Source of the DNA: Paenibacillus oceani
GTDB taxonomy: Bacteria; Bacillota; Bacilli; Paenibacillales; NBRC-103111
Length of the DNA: 64,000 nt
Direction of reading: 5' to 3'
Assembly (NCBI RefSeq): GCF_014705615.1
Contig: NZ_JACXJA010000015.1
Coordinates: 124,001-188,000, forward strand
Each line of letters opens with the position of its first letter. Position 1 is the first letter of the stretch. The notes under the pieces are model-generated. The model had not been told where the DNA came from. It saw only the letters and a program-made list of their open reading frames with translations, and searched no databases. The position numbers and the translations under genes were made by a program. This document shows, in pieces, positions 26,152-35,465 of this stretch.

Positions 26152-27522
26152 TTATTTCAAAGGGATCACAACCTCCAGTTGACGGGTTATTTCCGGATTC
26201 GGGACCTCTACCGCCGCAACCCGTACATCCTGACTGGAATCGATCGCCGGCAGCTCTTTAATAAACAGCATCGATTCGGCGTCCGAGAACACGACATCTC
26301 CTGTCCATTTCTGTCCCGAAGCGTTTTCCAGCCATAGCCCCTCGGCTTGCTGGTACGGATCGTTTCCATGAACGCGGAAGTGCAATAGTGTTTTCTCCGC
26401 AGTGAATTCGATTTTAATGATAGTAACATCGCCTACAGCTCCCTGAGATAAAGTGATCGGCGGTCCCTCGGGATTCCATAGCTCAGTGGTAGTACGAGCG
26501 TTCGCATAATCGAAAGTCCGGCTGTACGGACGAAGTATCAAATGGTCCGGAATTCGTTGCAATGGAGCCATTTCGATATAACGCTTCACGGCAACCGTCT
26601 GATCCCCGGCCTTGTGAGGTCCACTCGATCCCCCGACTCCGAACACTTCCAAGTACATCCCGGAATCATCGAGAACTTGATAACCTTTGGATGTATTCGG
26701 ATGAGCCACATCGACAAGTGGCTCGTTCGGCCCTATCGTTTCAAACTCGATTCGCGTGACAGCCGGAGTAGACACCACTTTGGATACTGTAATTTTCTGG
26801 CCGTTCCATTCGGATGCTGCTCCCGCGATTCTTTTGGTCCACGGTTTAACATTCGATTGAATCCGGGGAAGCTGCAAGGACCAGTGTCCTGGCAAAGTAA
26901 CCAGCTTGCCCTCGGTATGCTTGTTTCGATCCAGAACGGAACCAAAACGCAGCTCAAGGAGGGCTCGTGCAGGCAGCGCCTTACTCGGCGTAAACGATAT
27001 CACCCCGATTTGGGCTCCGTCCTCAGCCTTCCCGATCCGCTGCGAAGTACCGCCGTTTACTTGGATTCCATCGATATACCAATGTGGAGTAATCGGCAGA
27101 TAGGCCGAATCGCCTTCGATCCGATACCCTAAGGAGAGCCGAGCTCCATCGTACAGCATTTCTTTGACCGTTATACGAACCCCCTGGTCCTCAGCTGATA
27201 CATTCACCTGTGTAGCTAGTCCCAATTCGTCTCCCTGCCGAATTCCGGAGTCCCCTGCCAGCTTGAGAATGGAGTCCACCAACGGAATGTTCCGCAGCGC
27301 TTCCGCAAACGGCGGATTCACCAGAGCGGCCCCCCCGATCCCGCCGAAAACAATACAAGCCGCAGCGGCTCCGTATACGATTTTCCGGCGAAGCCCTTGC
27401 TTGCGGTTGCGCTTCAGTTCGGACAGCGTATCGTCCATCTTTTTGCTGATCCAATCGGGCACTTCATTAGCGACAGGAACGAGCTGCTTTCTCGCCTGGA
27501 TATCAAATTGCTGCTCATTCAT
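26152..27522 (-). CDS. Membrane anti-sigma factor-like protein (DUF4179 type)
   Basis: A 456-residue protein with a cytoplasmic N-terminus of about 55 residues (WISKKMDDTLSELKRNRK), one membrane helix near residues 55-80 (IVYGAAAACIVFGGIGGAALV) and a large extracytoplasmic beta-rich domain. This is the layout of DUF4179 proteins encoded beside ECF sigma factors, which hold the sigma factor at the membrane. The ATG at 27522 has AAGGGAG upstream and overlaps the sigma gene by eight bases, so translation is coupled. The inducing signal is unknown. Confidence 0.85.
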   Translation of the reverse strand: MNEQQFDIQARKQLVPVANEVPDWISKKMDDTLSELKRNRKQGLRRKIVYGAAAACIVFGGIGGAALVNPPFAEALRNIPLVDSILKLAGDSGIRQGDELGLATQVNVSAEDQGVRITVKEMLYDGARLSLGYRIEGDSAYLPITPHWYIDGIQVNGGTSQRIGKAEDGAQIGVISFTPSKALPARALLELRFGSVLDRNKHTEGKLVTLPGHWSLQLPRIQSNVKPWTKRIAGAASEWNGQKITVSKVVSTPAVTRIEFETIGPNEPLVDVAHPNTSKGYQVLDDSGMYLEVFGVGGSSGPHKAGDQTVAVKRYIEMAPLQRIPDHLILRPYSRTFDYANARTTTELWNPEGPPITLSQGAVGDVTIIKIEFTAEKTLLHFRVHGNDPYQQAEGLWLENASGQKWTGDVVFSDAESMLFIKELPAIDSSQDVRVAAVEVPNPEITRQLEVVIPLK

Positions 27523-28048
27523 AGGACACTCTCCCTTCTGCGGATGGCTGCATGATGACAGCCAGCTTCTCCCTGGCACGGGCCAATCTGGATTTTACCG
27601 TACCTTCGGGGGTATCCAACAATCGGGCGACTTCTTTCACCGGCAAATCTTCCAAATAATATAAAGTGATCACAACTCTAAGCTCGTCCTCAAGCTCTTG
27701 TAAAGCGTCGGCCACCACCAACTTTCCCGACAGATCAGGGTGGTACGAATCCTCAGATAGTTCTGCTACAGGAATGATACTCTTGCGTTGATTGTATATT
27801 TTGCGGCATTCATTCGCTAATATTTGCAGCAGCCAGGTTTTAAAGTAGAGCGGTTCTCTCAAATTCCGAATCGATTTGTACGCTTTGATTACCGTTTCCT
27901 GCATCGCATCGGCACATTCGGAATCGGATCGCAGAAACGCCCCGGCTACCCGATACATGGTACTCTCGTATTCCTTGACGAGTCGGACAAAAGCGTCGTG
28001 GTTCCCCTTCTGTGCGCTCCGAACCGCTTGGACCAGATCCTCGTTCAC
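27515..28048 (-). CDS. ECF-type RNA polymerase sigma factor
   Basis: A 177-residue sigma-70 family protein with only regions 2 and 4. Region 2 covers about residues 20-90 (CADAMQETVIKAYKSIRNLREPLYFKTWLLQILANECR). Region 4 covers about 115-165 (LRVVITLYYLEDLPVKEVARLLDTPEGTVKSRLARAREKL). It begins with GTG after GAGGTGA. It is followed by its probable anti-sigma factor in a translationally coupled pair. ECF pairs usually activate their own promoter; no certain autoregulated promoter was identified by eye upstream. Confidence 0.93.
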   Translation of the reverse strand: MNEDLVQAVRSAQKGNHDAFVRLVKEYESTMYRVAGAFLRSDSECADAMQETVIKAYKSIRNLREPLYFKTWLLQILANECRKIYNQRKSIIPVAELSEDSYHPDLSGKLVVADALQELEDELRVVITLYYLEDLPVKEVARLLDTPEGTVKSRLARAREKLAVIMQPSAEGRVSYE

Positions 28049-28284
28049 AACTTCACCTCGCTAATTAGCCGTCTACTCTATAGATCAGAACTAGATCGAT
28101 CCGGTTCTCAACATTTATTGAAATTCTAACTTTTCTAAAGAAATAGTAAGAAAGTCTGCAAAATTAGGAATAGTGAGTTCTCTTAACTCGTGATAAAATG
28201 TTTAATTATAACATAAATATGTTTACATCAAACATCACTTGAAATCAAATCTATGATGATTCCATTTATGATCAGGAGGGTTCT

Positions 28285-29139
28285 ATGAAAACAAGCGTAT
28301 TTTTGTGCAGCTACGGATCTTATTATGCCAAAGGCATGACTTTGCTGGAATCGGTGGATCTTGCCGTCAAGCAAGGGTTTGACGCCATCGAACCGTATCC
28401 GACCAAGGAATTGGCCACCTTGGAAGACGCACGGCGACTGGCCGATTATTGCAGGGAGCGCGGCATTCCAGTCAGCTGTTTTTCGATGGGCTGCGATTTG
28501 CTGGCTCCCGATATCGCTTCGTCTGTCGAACGGCTTAAACATTATATCGACATCGCCGTCCTGCTGCGATCGCCTTATTTTCATCATACGCTCATTCCGC
28601 ATCTGAAGCCTCTTCGCTTCGGCCAAGCCGATTTCGAGCAGCTGCTTCCTCAAATTGTGCCTGCCGTAAGAGAAGTTTGCGACTATGCTTCGGAACGGGG
28701 CATCCGGTGCGTATACGAGGATCAGGGCTTTGTTTTTAACGGGGTGGAGCGGTTCAGCCGCTTCCTGGCGGAGCTGGATCGCGAAGACGTTGGCGTTGTT
28801 GCGGACCTCGGTAACATCATGTTTGCGGACGAGACCCCGGAGCAGTTTGTAGGGCGCTTCTCCAACGAGATCGTCCATGTCCACGTCAAAGACTATTTGC
28901 TGAAAAGCGGCAGCGGAGCTCATCCCGGTCCAGGGTGGCATGTGACCCGCAGCGGTAACTTTTTGCGCGATACGGCAATCGGTCACGGTGCGATCCAATT
29001 CCAGCAAGTGTTCCGGATCTTGCGCACGATTGGCTATGACGGATATTTCTCAGCCGAGTACGATGCTCCCGAGCCAACAGACAAATGGCTGCCGATCAGC
29101 ATCGACAATATGAAGCGTTATTACGAGTTGGCACAGTAG
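28285..29139 (+). CDS. Sugar phosphate isomerase/epimerase (xylose isomerase-like TIM barrel)
   Basis: A 284-residue TIM-barrel protein of the AP endonuclease 2/xylose isomerase-like family. Metal-ligand motifs are visible: IEPYP near residue 36, RCVYEDQGF near 147, VADLGNIM near 173 and VHVHVKDY near 203, with FSAEYDAPEP near the C-terminus. Such enzymes interconvert sugars, inosose or hydroxypyruvate-type substrates. The ATG at 28285 has AGGAGGG upstream. It is monocistronic, divergent from the sigma factor gene, and ends at a terminator. Substrate unknown. Confidence 0.9.
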   Translation: MKTSVFLCSYGSYYAKGMTLLESVDLAVKQGFDAIEPYPTKELATLEDARRLADYCRERGIPVSCFSMGCDLLAPDIASSVERLKHYIDIAVLLRSPYFHHTLIPHLKPLRFGQADFEQLLPQIVPAVREVCDYASERGIRCVYEDQGFVFNGVERFSRFLAELDREDVGVVADLGNIMFADETPEQFVGRFSNEIVHVHVKDYLLKSGSGAHPGPGWHVTRSGNFLRDTAIGHGAIQFQQVFRILRTIGYDGYFSAEYDAPEPTDKWLPISIDNMKRYYELAQ

Positions 29140-29146
29140 CGCGCGT

Positions 29147-29192
29147 AAAAAGCCCGTACCTAGGATCATATCGATCGGGGTTCGGGCTTTTG
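29147..29192. terminator. Bidirectional intrinsic terminator
   Basis: AAAAGCCCG and CGGGCTTTT arms lie between the isomerase gene and the AAA+ ATPase gene, both ending here. Confidence 0.8.
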
Positions 29193-29213
29193 GGGATCAT
29201 ATCTCAAATTCAC

Positions 29214-30065
29214 CTACCGGTTAAACCAACCCGGCGGTCGAAAACCCGGATCTGGTCTCGTATAGGTGGAATTCGAAGTAGCAGGAATCGCTCTTTCCTG
29301 GGCCCATTTTCGCAGTGCATCGATTTTCTCGGTTTGAGTGACCGATAACGGAACTGTAGCTTGGACGGCTTGTAATATATCTTGCATGACGACATCTCTG
29401 CGTTCGGCAAACGCCTCGAATAATCCGGATAGGATGACCTGTTCCAGCTCCGCGCCGGAAAATCCATCTGTTTTTCTTACGATGGTATCGATTTCCGCTT
29501 CGTCCAGCAACTTTTTCAACCTTTTCTGTAGATGCAATCTTACAATCTGCCGGCGTTCTTCCGCATTTGGCAAATCTACAAAAATGATTTCATCAAACCT
29601 GCCTTTCCGCATCAACTCCGGAGGCAGTCCGCTAATATCGTTCGCTGTTGCTATAACGAACACCATCTTCGTCTTTTCCTGCATCCATGTCAGAAACGTG
29701 CCGAATACACGGTTGGCCGTTCCGCTGTCGCCGATCGCACCCACCCCGCGAAATCCCTTTTCGATCTCGTCGATCCAGAGCACGCACGGCGCTATCGCTT
29801 CCGCCATTTGAATCGCGCTGCGCATTTTACTTTCGCTGGTCCCTATCCACATGCCGAACAGTTTCCCTACATCCAGTCGCAGCAGAGGAAGCGTCCACAG
29901 CGAACTTACAGCTTTGGCAACCAAGCTTTTGCCACAGCCGGGAACACCCGTTAACAAAACTCCTTTCGGCGCACTTAATCCGTATCGAACCGCTTCTTCC
30001 GACCAGGAGTCGTTTCTTTTGTTTAGCCATGCTTTCAATAGATCCAAGCCGCCCACTTCGTCCAT
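29214..30065 (-). pseudogene. AAA+ ATPase, C-terminal part of a frameshifted gene
   Basis: The frame encodes the ATPase half of a Ycf46-like AAA+ protein. It starts at MDEVGGLDLLKAWL and has Walker A GVPGCGKS (residues 40-47), Walker B VLWIDEIEKG, sensor 1 IATAND and the second region of homology ELMRKGRFDE. The ATG at 30065 has no ribosome binding site, and the preceding frame (30035-30787) supplies the missing N-terminal half with a 31-base overlap. The two read as one protein if a single base is added near ATTAAATGG at 30062-30070. Either a recent frameshift, a sequence error or recoding explains this. Confidence 0.85.
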
Positions 30066-30787
30066 TTAATGCCGCCGCCGATATATTCCAGCAATCCGGA
30101 TCGCTTAATGATTTGTCTCTTCTCTTCCAGTACCACGTCGACATCGTCCTTGCACAGGCGGCTGTCCTGCACCATAGCCAGCGAATAAGCGTTTTCGGCC
30201 TCCCGAAGTGTCAGTCCAAGCGCCGCCTGAACGAGTCGTTCTTTATCGCTGGGGTCCAGATCGATTCTAATCTTGTCCCGTTGTTCGTTTTCGCCGATCA
30301 TCGTATCCAGCAATTGCTCGATCTCTTGTACGCCGGGCAGTGGAAATTCGATCGTCACAATATCTTTCTCCAGCTCCTTCGGAAACTCTACAGTTGCAGA
30401 TAAAAACAAAATATTGATCGGTTCCTTCGATGACTTTAATTTTTGATGAATGATCTTCAGCATACGAACCATTTTAAAGTCTGTGCTATTTCCAGTGAAG
30501 AATGAATGAATATCGTACACTACAATAATGGCCGGCCATGTAATAAGTTCGATCCGACCCAGAAATTCCAGCAAACTTTTAGGCTTCGTTTCATCCGTTT
30601 TCTCATTCCCGTCGTCCGCCTCCAGCAGATTCCAAGTATATACGTGGCGAGACGTTTTTATAAGTGCGTCATTGCTTGCAATTTGATTAATCGTCTCTAG
30701 CGTGCGGTCTTCTTCCCACGTCCTGACATGGATAAGCGGAAACCCCGCTCTCAACATATTAGCCAATGTACGCCGAAAACTTGCCAT
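30035..30787 (-). pseudogene. AAA+ ATPase, N-terminal part of the frameshifted gene
   Basis: A 250-residue frame corresponding to the N-terminal non-catalytic ATPase-like domain of Ycf46-type AAA+ proteins (FRRTLANMLRAGFPLIHVRTWEEDR; PAIIVVYDIHSFF; EFPKELEKDIVTIEFPLP). It ends in the join region KRSGLLEYIGGGI, which in the intact family continues straight into the DEVGGL segment found in the next frame. The last ten residues before the stop are out-of-frame. The start is well supported by GGAGGAACAG. Function of the intact family is not established; chaperone-like roles are assumed from the AAA+ core. Confidence 0.85.
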
Positions 30788-30880
30788 TCTGTTCCTCCAT
30801 CCCCATCTTAGCCCTATTTGTTAAAAATAGTATAAAGGGTATCGTGAACGGAAGTAAACCCATTTGTCGGATAAGCCCGC

Positions 30881-32332
30881 TTAAGGCCGATCGGGTAAGA
30901 AACATAAGCAGATGTATGCCAAAAAGCCGAGCCCGCCGGTTACCGCTAGCGCGGAAGTGAATGCCCGTACATAGTCAGGCAGTTCCGCACCTCCTGACGA
31001 GTTCCCCAACACCGCGGAAAACAATAAACCGATCAAGGCCACCCCTATCGAATTGGCCAAATACATCCACGTATTAAACAACCCCGACCCCGTACCGGCA
31101 TCGCGAGCGGGTACAGCACCGAGAACGACGTTGACCAGAGGAGTGGCGGCCAATCCCAGGCCAAATCCGTAAATCGTCAATATCCCCATATTCCGCGTAT
31201 GCAGCAAATGAACCGGATCTACCCGCAGCGAGCCAATCAATAGCAGGCTACCGCTTCCCATCGCGATCGCACCGAGTCTCAACACTTTCGTCCCCCATCT
31301 CCCGACCAACCGGGAAGAAAACAAAGAAGCAATGAAAAAACCGGCCCCTAAAGGCAAGAAAACAAGACTCGTAGCCTGAACGTCATAACGCAAGCCGAAC
31401 TGCAAGTAGTAAGTTAAGATAAAGAAAAAAGAAAACATGCCGAGATAGATCATAGCCGCTGTTAGGATTCCGACACGAAATGTCCGATGTTTGAAAATGT
31501 TCAGGTCGATCAGCGGGTACGTCCCCCGATTCCGCTTGCCAATTTGCACCACAGTAAACTTGAATAAAATGAGCGCGGCAGCCAGCATGCAGCCCAAGGT
31601 CCACAGCGGCCAGCCTTGCTTTTGCCCCTCCGATAGCGGATATACGAGCAGGAACAATCCGGCCCCCAGCATAAACGCCCCCGCCCAATCCATCCTTTGC
31701 TCCCGTGCGCCGCGTGACTCGGGTACAATCGGCAGAAGCGACAAAATAAGAAGTCCGAAGGGCACATGGATAAAAAAGATCGCCCGCCAGCCGAGACCGA
31801 ACACATTCCATTCGACGATCATCCCTCCGAGCAATAAGCCGAAAGCAAATCCGATCCCGATCACAGCGCCGTATATCCCGAAAGCAAGCGCCTTTTCCTT
31901 CGGCGGAAAGCAAACTTGCAGAGTGGACAACACTTGGGGCTGGATCAGAGCGGCAGCCAGTCCTTGCAAGACGCGGACCGGGATCATAACGGCCGGGTCG
32001 GTAGCGATACCGCCGATTGCCGCCATTATCGTGAAGCCGCTCACGCCGATGGCCATCATCCGTTTCCTGCCGTACAGATCTCCAAGCTTGCCGCTCACAA
32101 TTAGCGCGATGGCCAAACCGAGGGAAAATCCGGTAACGATCAGCTGCGCTTCGGAGAACGCGGCGTGCAAGCTGTCCTGGATAAGCGGGAGCGCAACTTG
32201 CACCATATAAGTATTTAACGATATTAACAATATCGAGAGCAGCATAACGGCAAGCGCATACCAGCGCTTCGGATGAACTTGATGATCCGCAGCCGACTCC
32301 CTTGCTGGAGAAGCCGATAACAGCGTGGTCAA
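30881..32332 (-). CDS. MFS transporter, DHA2 (EmrB/QacA-like, 14 helices)
   Basis: A 483-residue membrane exporter. Landmarks are LLISLNTYMVQVALPLIQ (helix 1), SGKLGDLYGRKRMM (motif A) and RVLQGLAAALIQPQVLSTL (helix 4). About 14 hydrophobic helices are present. The start is a TTG at 32332 with GGAGGAGG seven bases upstream; longer frames lack a ribosome binding site. It is downstream of, but separated by a terminator from, an AraC regulator of the type that controls siderophore genes. Export of a siderophore or a drug is therefore possible, but this is inference. Confidence 0.88.
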   Translation of the reverse strand: MTTLLSASPARESAADHQVHPKRWYALAVMLLSILLISLNTYMVQVALPLIQDSLHAAFSEAQLIVTGFSLGLAIALIVSGKLGDLYGRKRMMAIGVSGFTIMAAIGGIATDPAVMIPVRVLQGLAAALIQPQVLSTLQVCFPPKEKALAFGIYGAVIGIGFAFGLLLGGMIVEWNVFGLGWRAIFFIHVPFGLLILSLLPIVPESRGAREQRMDWAGAFMLGAGLFLLVYPLSEGQKQGWPLWTLGCMLAAALILFKFTVVQIGKRNRGTYPLIDLNIFKHRTFRVGILTAAMIYLGMFSFFFILTYYLQFGLRYDVQATSLVFLPLGAGFFIASLFSSRLVGRWGTKVLRLGAIAMGSGSLLLIGSLRVDPVHLLHTRNMGILTIYGFGLGLAATPLVNVVLGAVPARDAGTGSGLFNTWMYLANSIGVALIGLLFSAVLGNSSGGAELPDYVRAFTSALAVTGGLGFLAYICLCFLPDRP

Positions 32333-32435
32333 TGGGATACCTCCTCCATGCAGATGACGATGATACCTCCACATTACCACCCGGTCGACCTTCCCCTCTA
32401 CCTGCTGGAGGAGTTTCTCTCCCTGATCCGGGGCC

Positions 32436-32507
32436 TACCAAAAAAACTTCGGCGCTGACCGGGCTTGTTCACATTCGAACGGAGCTTAGTGGTCGGCATG
32501 CCGAAGT
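32436..32507 (-). terminator. Terminator between the AraC and MFS genes
   Basis: On the minus strand AACTTCGGC...GGTC (from 32506) pairs with GACC...GCCGAAGTT and is followed by a run of seven T residues ending at 32438. Confidence 0.75.
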
Positions 32508-32551
32508 TATTTACGATTGCAGTTTTGTTCAAGTTTACATATACGCCAAAC

Positions 32552-33529
32552 TCAGCGATCGATCTGCTTTAAATAGTCGCTGGGATTGCAGCCGTAATGT
32601 TTGCGAAAAGTCGTCGTAAAATTACTGACATTGCTGTAACCGACGGAAACGGCAGCCGTTCCGATATTCCAGCCTTCCACCTGCAAATACCAGAGCGCCT
32701 TCTCCATCCGCTTTTGCCGCACCCGCTCGAATATCGTGCAGCCGAAACGTTCGCGGAATCCTTTCTTCAGCTTGAACTCGTTCATCCCGACACGTCTGGC
32801 CAGTTCGCGGATCGACAGCGGCTGCTCGAAATGCACTTCAATCAGTCCATGCGCCAAGTTCAATTTCTCAACATCGTCACGGCGAAGCTTCCCCTTACCG
32901 CCATCAAAGGAACCAAATTCGTCCGCCTCTCCGAATAATGCGATAAACTCAAGGGCTTTGCTCTCAAGATATAAACGCTTCAACGAACCGCGATGCGTAC
33001 AGTGCAGCAGCTCCGCCACACATTTTTGGATAGCCGGGGTCGCCGGAAAGGAATCGATTCCTCCACGATGGTGTTTCAGCCAGCCCTCCATCCGGCTTTT
33101 CTCTGCCGGATCTTCGGCATAACGCATCAGTTCGTCCGGGGTTAGCCGGATCTCCAGCAAATGATGCCGAACGCCCGCCCGTTTCTCCTCCATGACGGAC
33201 ACATCTTCCAGGAAAAGAACGTTCCCCGTTTGCCGGACCGTATGACTTTCCTTTCCGAGCCATTCGCAGTGGATATCACCGTTCAAGCAGTAACTCAGTT
33301 CGAACAGCTGGCAGTTCTCCCGTATATGCAGCCTCATATCTTGCACGAACGTTACATCCGTCACCATGATCTCCATCCCGGGACGGATACGCGTCCGCGA
33401 TATGGTTCCGGAGCCCACGTGCACAGGAAGCGCGAGCTGCTGCTCCGATCCGTTCTGAACCGCCTCGCCTTCTACCAAACTCGTAAATTGATCGAAAAGA
33501 TCGTGGATACCTGATATATGCAAGGTCAT
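32552..33529 (-). CDS. AraC family regulator of the siderophore (PchR/AlcR-like) type
   Basis: A 325-residue regulator. The C-terminal helix-turn-helix region reads RVGMNEFKLKKGFRERFG, the hallmark of PchR/AlcR/YbtA-type AraC proteins that activate siderophore biosynthesis and uptake. The second motif is TAAVSVGYSNVSNFTTTFRKHYG. The N-terminal 220 residues would bind the effector. It is upstream of a DHA2 exporter on the same strand, with a terminator between. The likely effector is a ferric siderophore, inferred from family only; no siderophore gene is in the window. Confidence 0.88.
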   Translation of the reverse strand: MTLHISGIHDLFDQFTSLVEGEAVQNGSEQQLALPVHVGSGTISRTRIRPGMEIMVTDVTFVQDMRLHIRENCQLFELSYCLNGDIHCEWLGKESHTVRQTGNVLFLEDVSVMEEKRAGVRHHLLEIRLTPDELMRYAEDPAEKSRMEGWLKHHRGGIDSFPATPAIQKCVAELLHCTHRGSLKRLYLESKALEFIALFGEADEFGSFDGGKGKLRRDDVEKLNLAHGLIEVHFEQPLSIRELARRVGMNEFKLKKGFRERFGCTIFERVRQKRMEKALWYLQVEGWNIGTAAVSVGYSNVSNFTTTFRKHYGCNPSDYLKQIDR

Positions 33530-33719
33530 TGTACTTCACCTTCCAGTCTTCCAGCCGCATGTATAGGATGCATTGTACCCGATCCTGGACAAAGCTTCAA
33601 CCGTCTGGCGCAATCCGCAACTTTTCCCCCTTCCCCCCGGCTTCGGCCTCTTTATGCGATTTCTAGTACTGCATAGGGCTGATCTGTGATAAAATCCTTT
33701 CGTGGAGGTCGAACAAGCT

Positions 33720-34628
33720 ATGAATCTAAACGAATGGTTGAATGAAGAGATTCCAGGGATCGCCAAAGCTTTGGAAGATATTAATAAAAGCCATTTTTTT
33801 ATTGAGAAAACGATCGGGTTTGCCGGGAAGGAAACGATCTATAAAGTTCTTCACGATTTCCGTTCCGCCTTGTTCCCGGGTGTGTATGACAAATACCCGA
33901 TAGACGAGACAAGAATCAATATTATTATCGGGAACCGTCTTAGGACGTCCGCCTTGGACCTCAAGGATTTGATCCAGAAAGTGCTGCTGAATAAACGCGC
34001 GAAGGCGGATTGTGCCGAGACACGTTCGGAATGCTACACAAAAGCGGACGAGATCGTTATTCAACTCTTGAAGCTGCTGCCGGACATTCGCCAAAAAATC
34101 CAGACGGATATTCAAGCCGCCTATGACGGAGACCCGGCCGCCAGCTCCACGGAAGAAATCCTGCTAAGCTATCCGTCGGTAGAAGCGATCAGCATTCATC
34201 GAATCGCTCACGAACTGTATAAGCTGGACGTGCCCATCATTCCGAGAATCATGGCCGAGTACGCACACCAGCTGACGGGTATCGATATTCATCCGGGCGC
34301 ATCCATAGGCGATTATTTCTTTATCGATCACGGAACGGGAGTCGTCATCGGCGAAACCTGCACGATCGGGCGGCATGTGAAGATTTACCAGGGGGTCACG
34401 CTCGGTGCCAAAAGCTTCCCGCTGGACGAACACGGCAATCCGATCAAAGGAATCAAAAGACATCCGAATATCGAAGACCATGTGGTGATTTACGCCGGGG
34501 CGACTATTCTTGGCGGGGATACGACGATCGGCCACAACTCCGTTATCGGCGGAAACATCTGGCTCACCCAGTCCGTGCTTCCCTACTCCAAAGTGTATAA
34601 CTCTCAGCCCTCTCCGAATATTAAATAA
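33720..34628 (+). CDS. Serine O-acetyltransferase-like protein (SatA/EpsC type)
   Basis: A 302-residue acetyltransferase with an N-terminal helical domain (about residues 1-170) and a C-terminal left-handed beta-helix of hexapeptide repeats. Landmarks include [47 protein letters not shown] and VTLGAKSFP. Serine acetyltransferase makes O-acetylserine for cysteine synthesis. The ATG at 33720 follows GGAGGT. The protein is longer than CysE of E. coli and matches the SatA/EpsC group of plant-like or clostridial type. It is monocistronic with its own terminator; no cysK neighbour is visible. Confidence 0.9.
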   Translation: MNLNEWLNEEIPGIAKALEDINKSHFFIEKTIGFAGKETIYKVLHDFRSALFPGVYDKYPIDETRINIIIGNRLRTSALDLKDLIQKVLLNKRAKADCAETRSECYTKADEIVIQLLKLLPDIRQKIQTDIQAAYDGDPAASSTEEILLSYPSVEAISIHRIAHELYKLDVPIIPRIMAEYAHQLTGIDIHPGASIGDYFFIDHGTGVVIGETCTIGRHVKIYQGVTLGAKSFPLDEHGNPIKGIKRHPNIEDHVVIYAGATILGGDTTIGHNSVIGGNIWLTQSVLPYSKVYNSQPSPNIK

Positions 34629-34631
34629 ACA

Positions 34632-34670
34632 AAAGCCCTGTCTCTCTTCGCGCGGAGAAAACAGGGCTTT
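34632..34670. terminator. Intrinsic terminator after the acetyltransferase gene
   Basis: AAAGCCCTGT pairs with ACAGGGCTTT around a 19-base loop; weak T tract on the plus strand. Confidence 0.75.
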
Positions 34671-34752
34671 CCCTATACAGCTGGTGCCAGACCTCCCTGT
34701 TGCTATTACAGCAGACCCTCTGCCGCGGAGAGTCCGTTTCCATTCCCGATCA

Positions 34753-35364
34753 TCAATGAAAGTTTTGAAGCGGTTTGCCTAGATACAACACGGTTAATTC
34801 GGCATGATCGTAGTGGGGCATATCCCCCTCAACCCATACGTTAAAGGGGACGACTTCAAACGGATTGTCCGCCCAGCCGCCGAATGTGATCAGCGACGTC
34901 GTTATCCCGATCTGCTTCTGATTCCAGTCATAAAACGTCAGCTGAATTCGCATTTGCATCACCTGGTCCGCTTGAAACTGTTTATCCGAGCTGTCGAATA
35001 ACAAATATCCGCCCAAGCGCGTTTTTTCTCCATCTTTTACGGGCTTTAAATTCCCTATCGCCACGCTCGGATAGGACGGATCGCGCAAGACCGGCCGGTT
35101 GGATTCATTATACAAAACCGACACGGTGCTTGAGGCCGGATCATAGCTGACGGCCGCTCCCAAGTTCTCGGCCATAAATCGCAGCGGAACGTATGTTTTC
35201 CCTTCGTAATTCAATGATACATCGTGTTCGCCCAGACTCACATTTTTGTCATTGAATTTAAACGCCACCGGAAATAAACTGAGCTCTCCCAACTTTTCGG
35301 CATACACCGCCGTGCAAATGCTAATCAGGATGCCGCACAAGATCCCGCCAATAAACTTTTTCAA
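34753..35364 (-). CDS. Exported stalk-domain (copper amine oxidase N-like) protein
   Basis: A 203-residue exported protein. A signal peptide covers residues 1-23 (FIGGILCGILISICTAVYA). A stalk-type domain reads SLNYEGKTYVPLRFMAENLGAAVSYDPASSTVSV (about 50-85), which in Paenibacillus proteins serves as a surface-anchoring or spacing module. The remaining C-terminal beta-rich region is not recognised. The start is a TTG at 35364 with GAGGTGA upstream. No catalytic motif is visible. It is monocistronic. Confidence 0.8.
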   Translation of the reverse strand: MKKFIGGILCGILISICTAVYAEKLGELSLFPVAFKFNDKNVSLGEHDVSLNYEGKTYVPLRFMAENLGAAVSYDPASSTVSVLYNESNRPVLRDPSYPSVAIGNLKPVKDGEKTRLGGYLLFDSSDKQFQADQVMQMRIQLTFYDWNQKQIGITTSLITFGGWADNPFEVVPFNVWVEGDMPHYDHAELTVLYLGKPLQNFH

Positions 35365-35465
35365 TTCATTCACCTCTGCCTCTCGATAACAGTTCACGGA
35401 TCGAATGAGTATGATCCTCTTTTCTATTAAGATTTCTACAAAGGTTTGGATAATCCTTCCATTGT

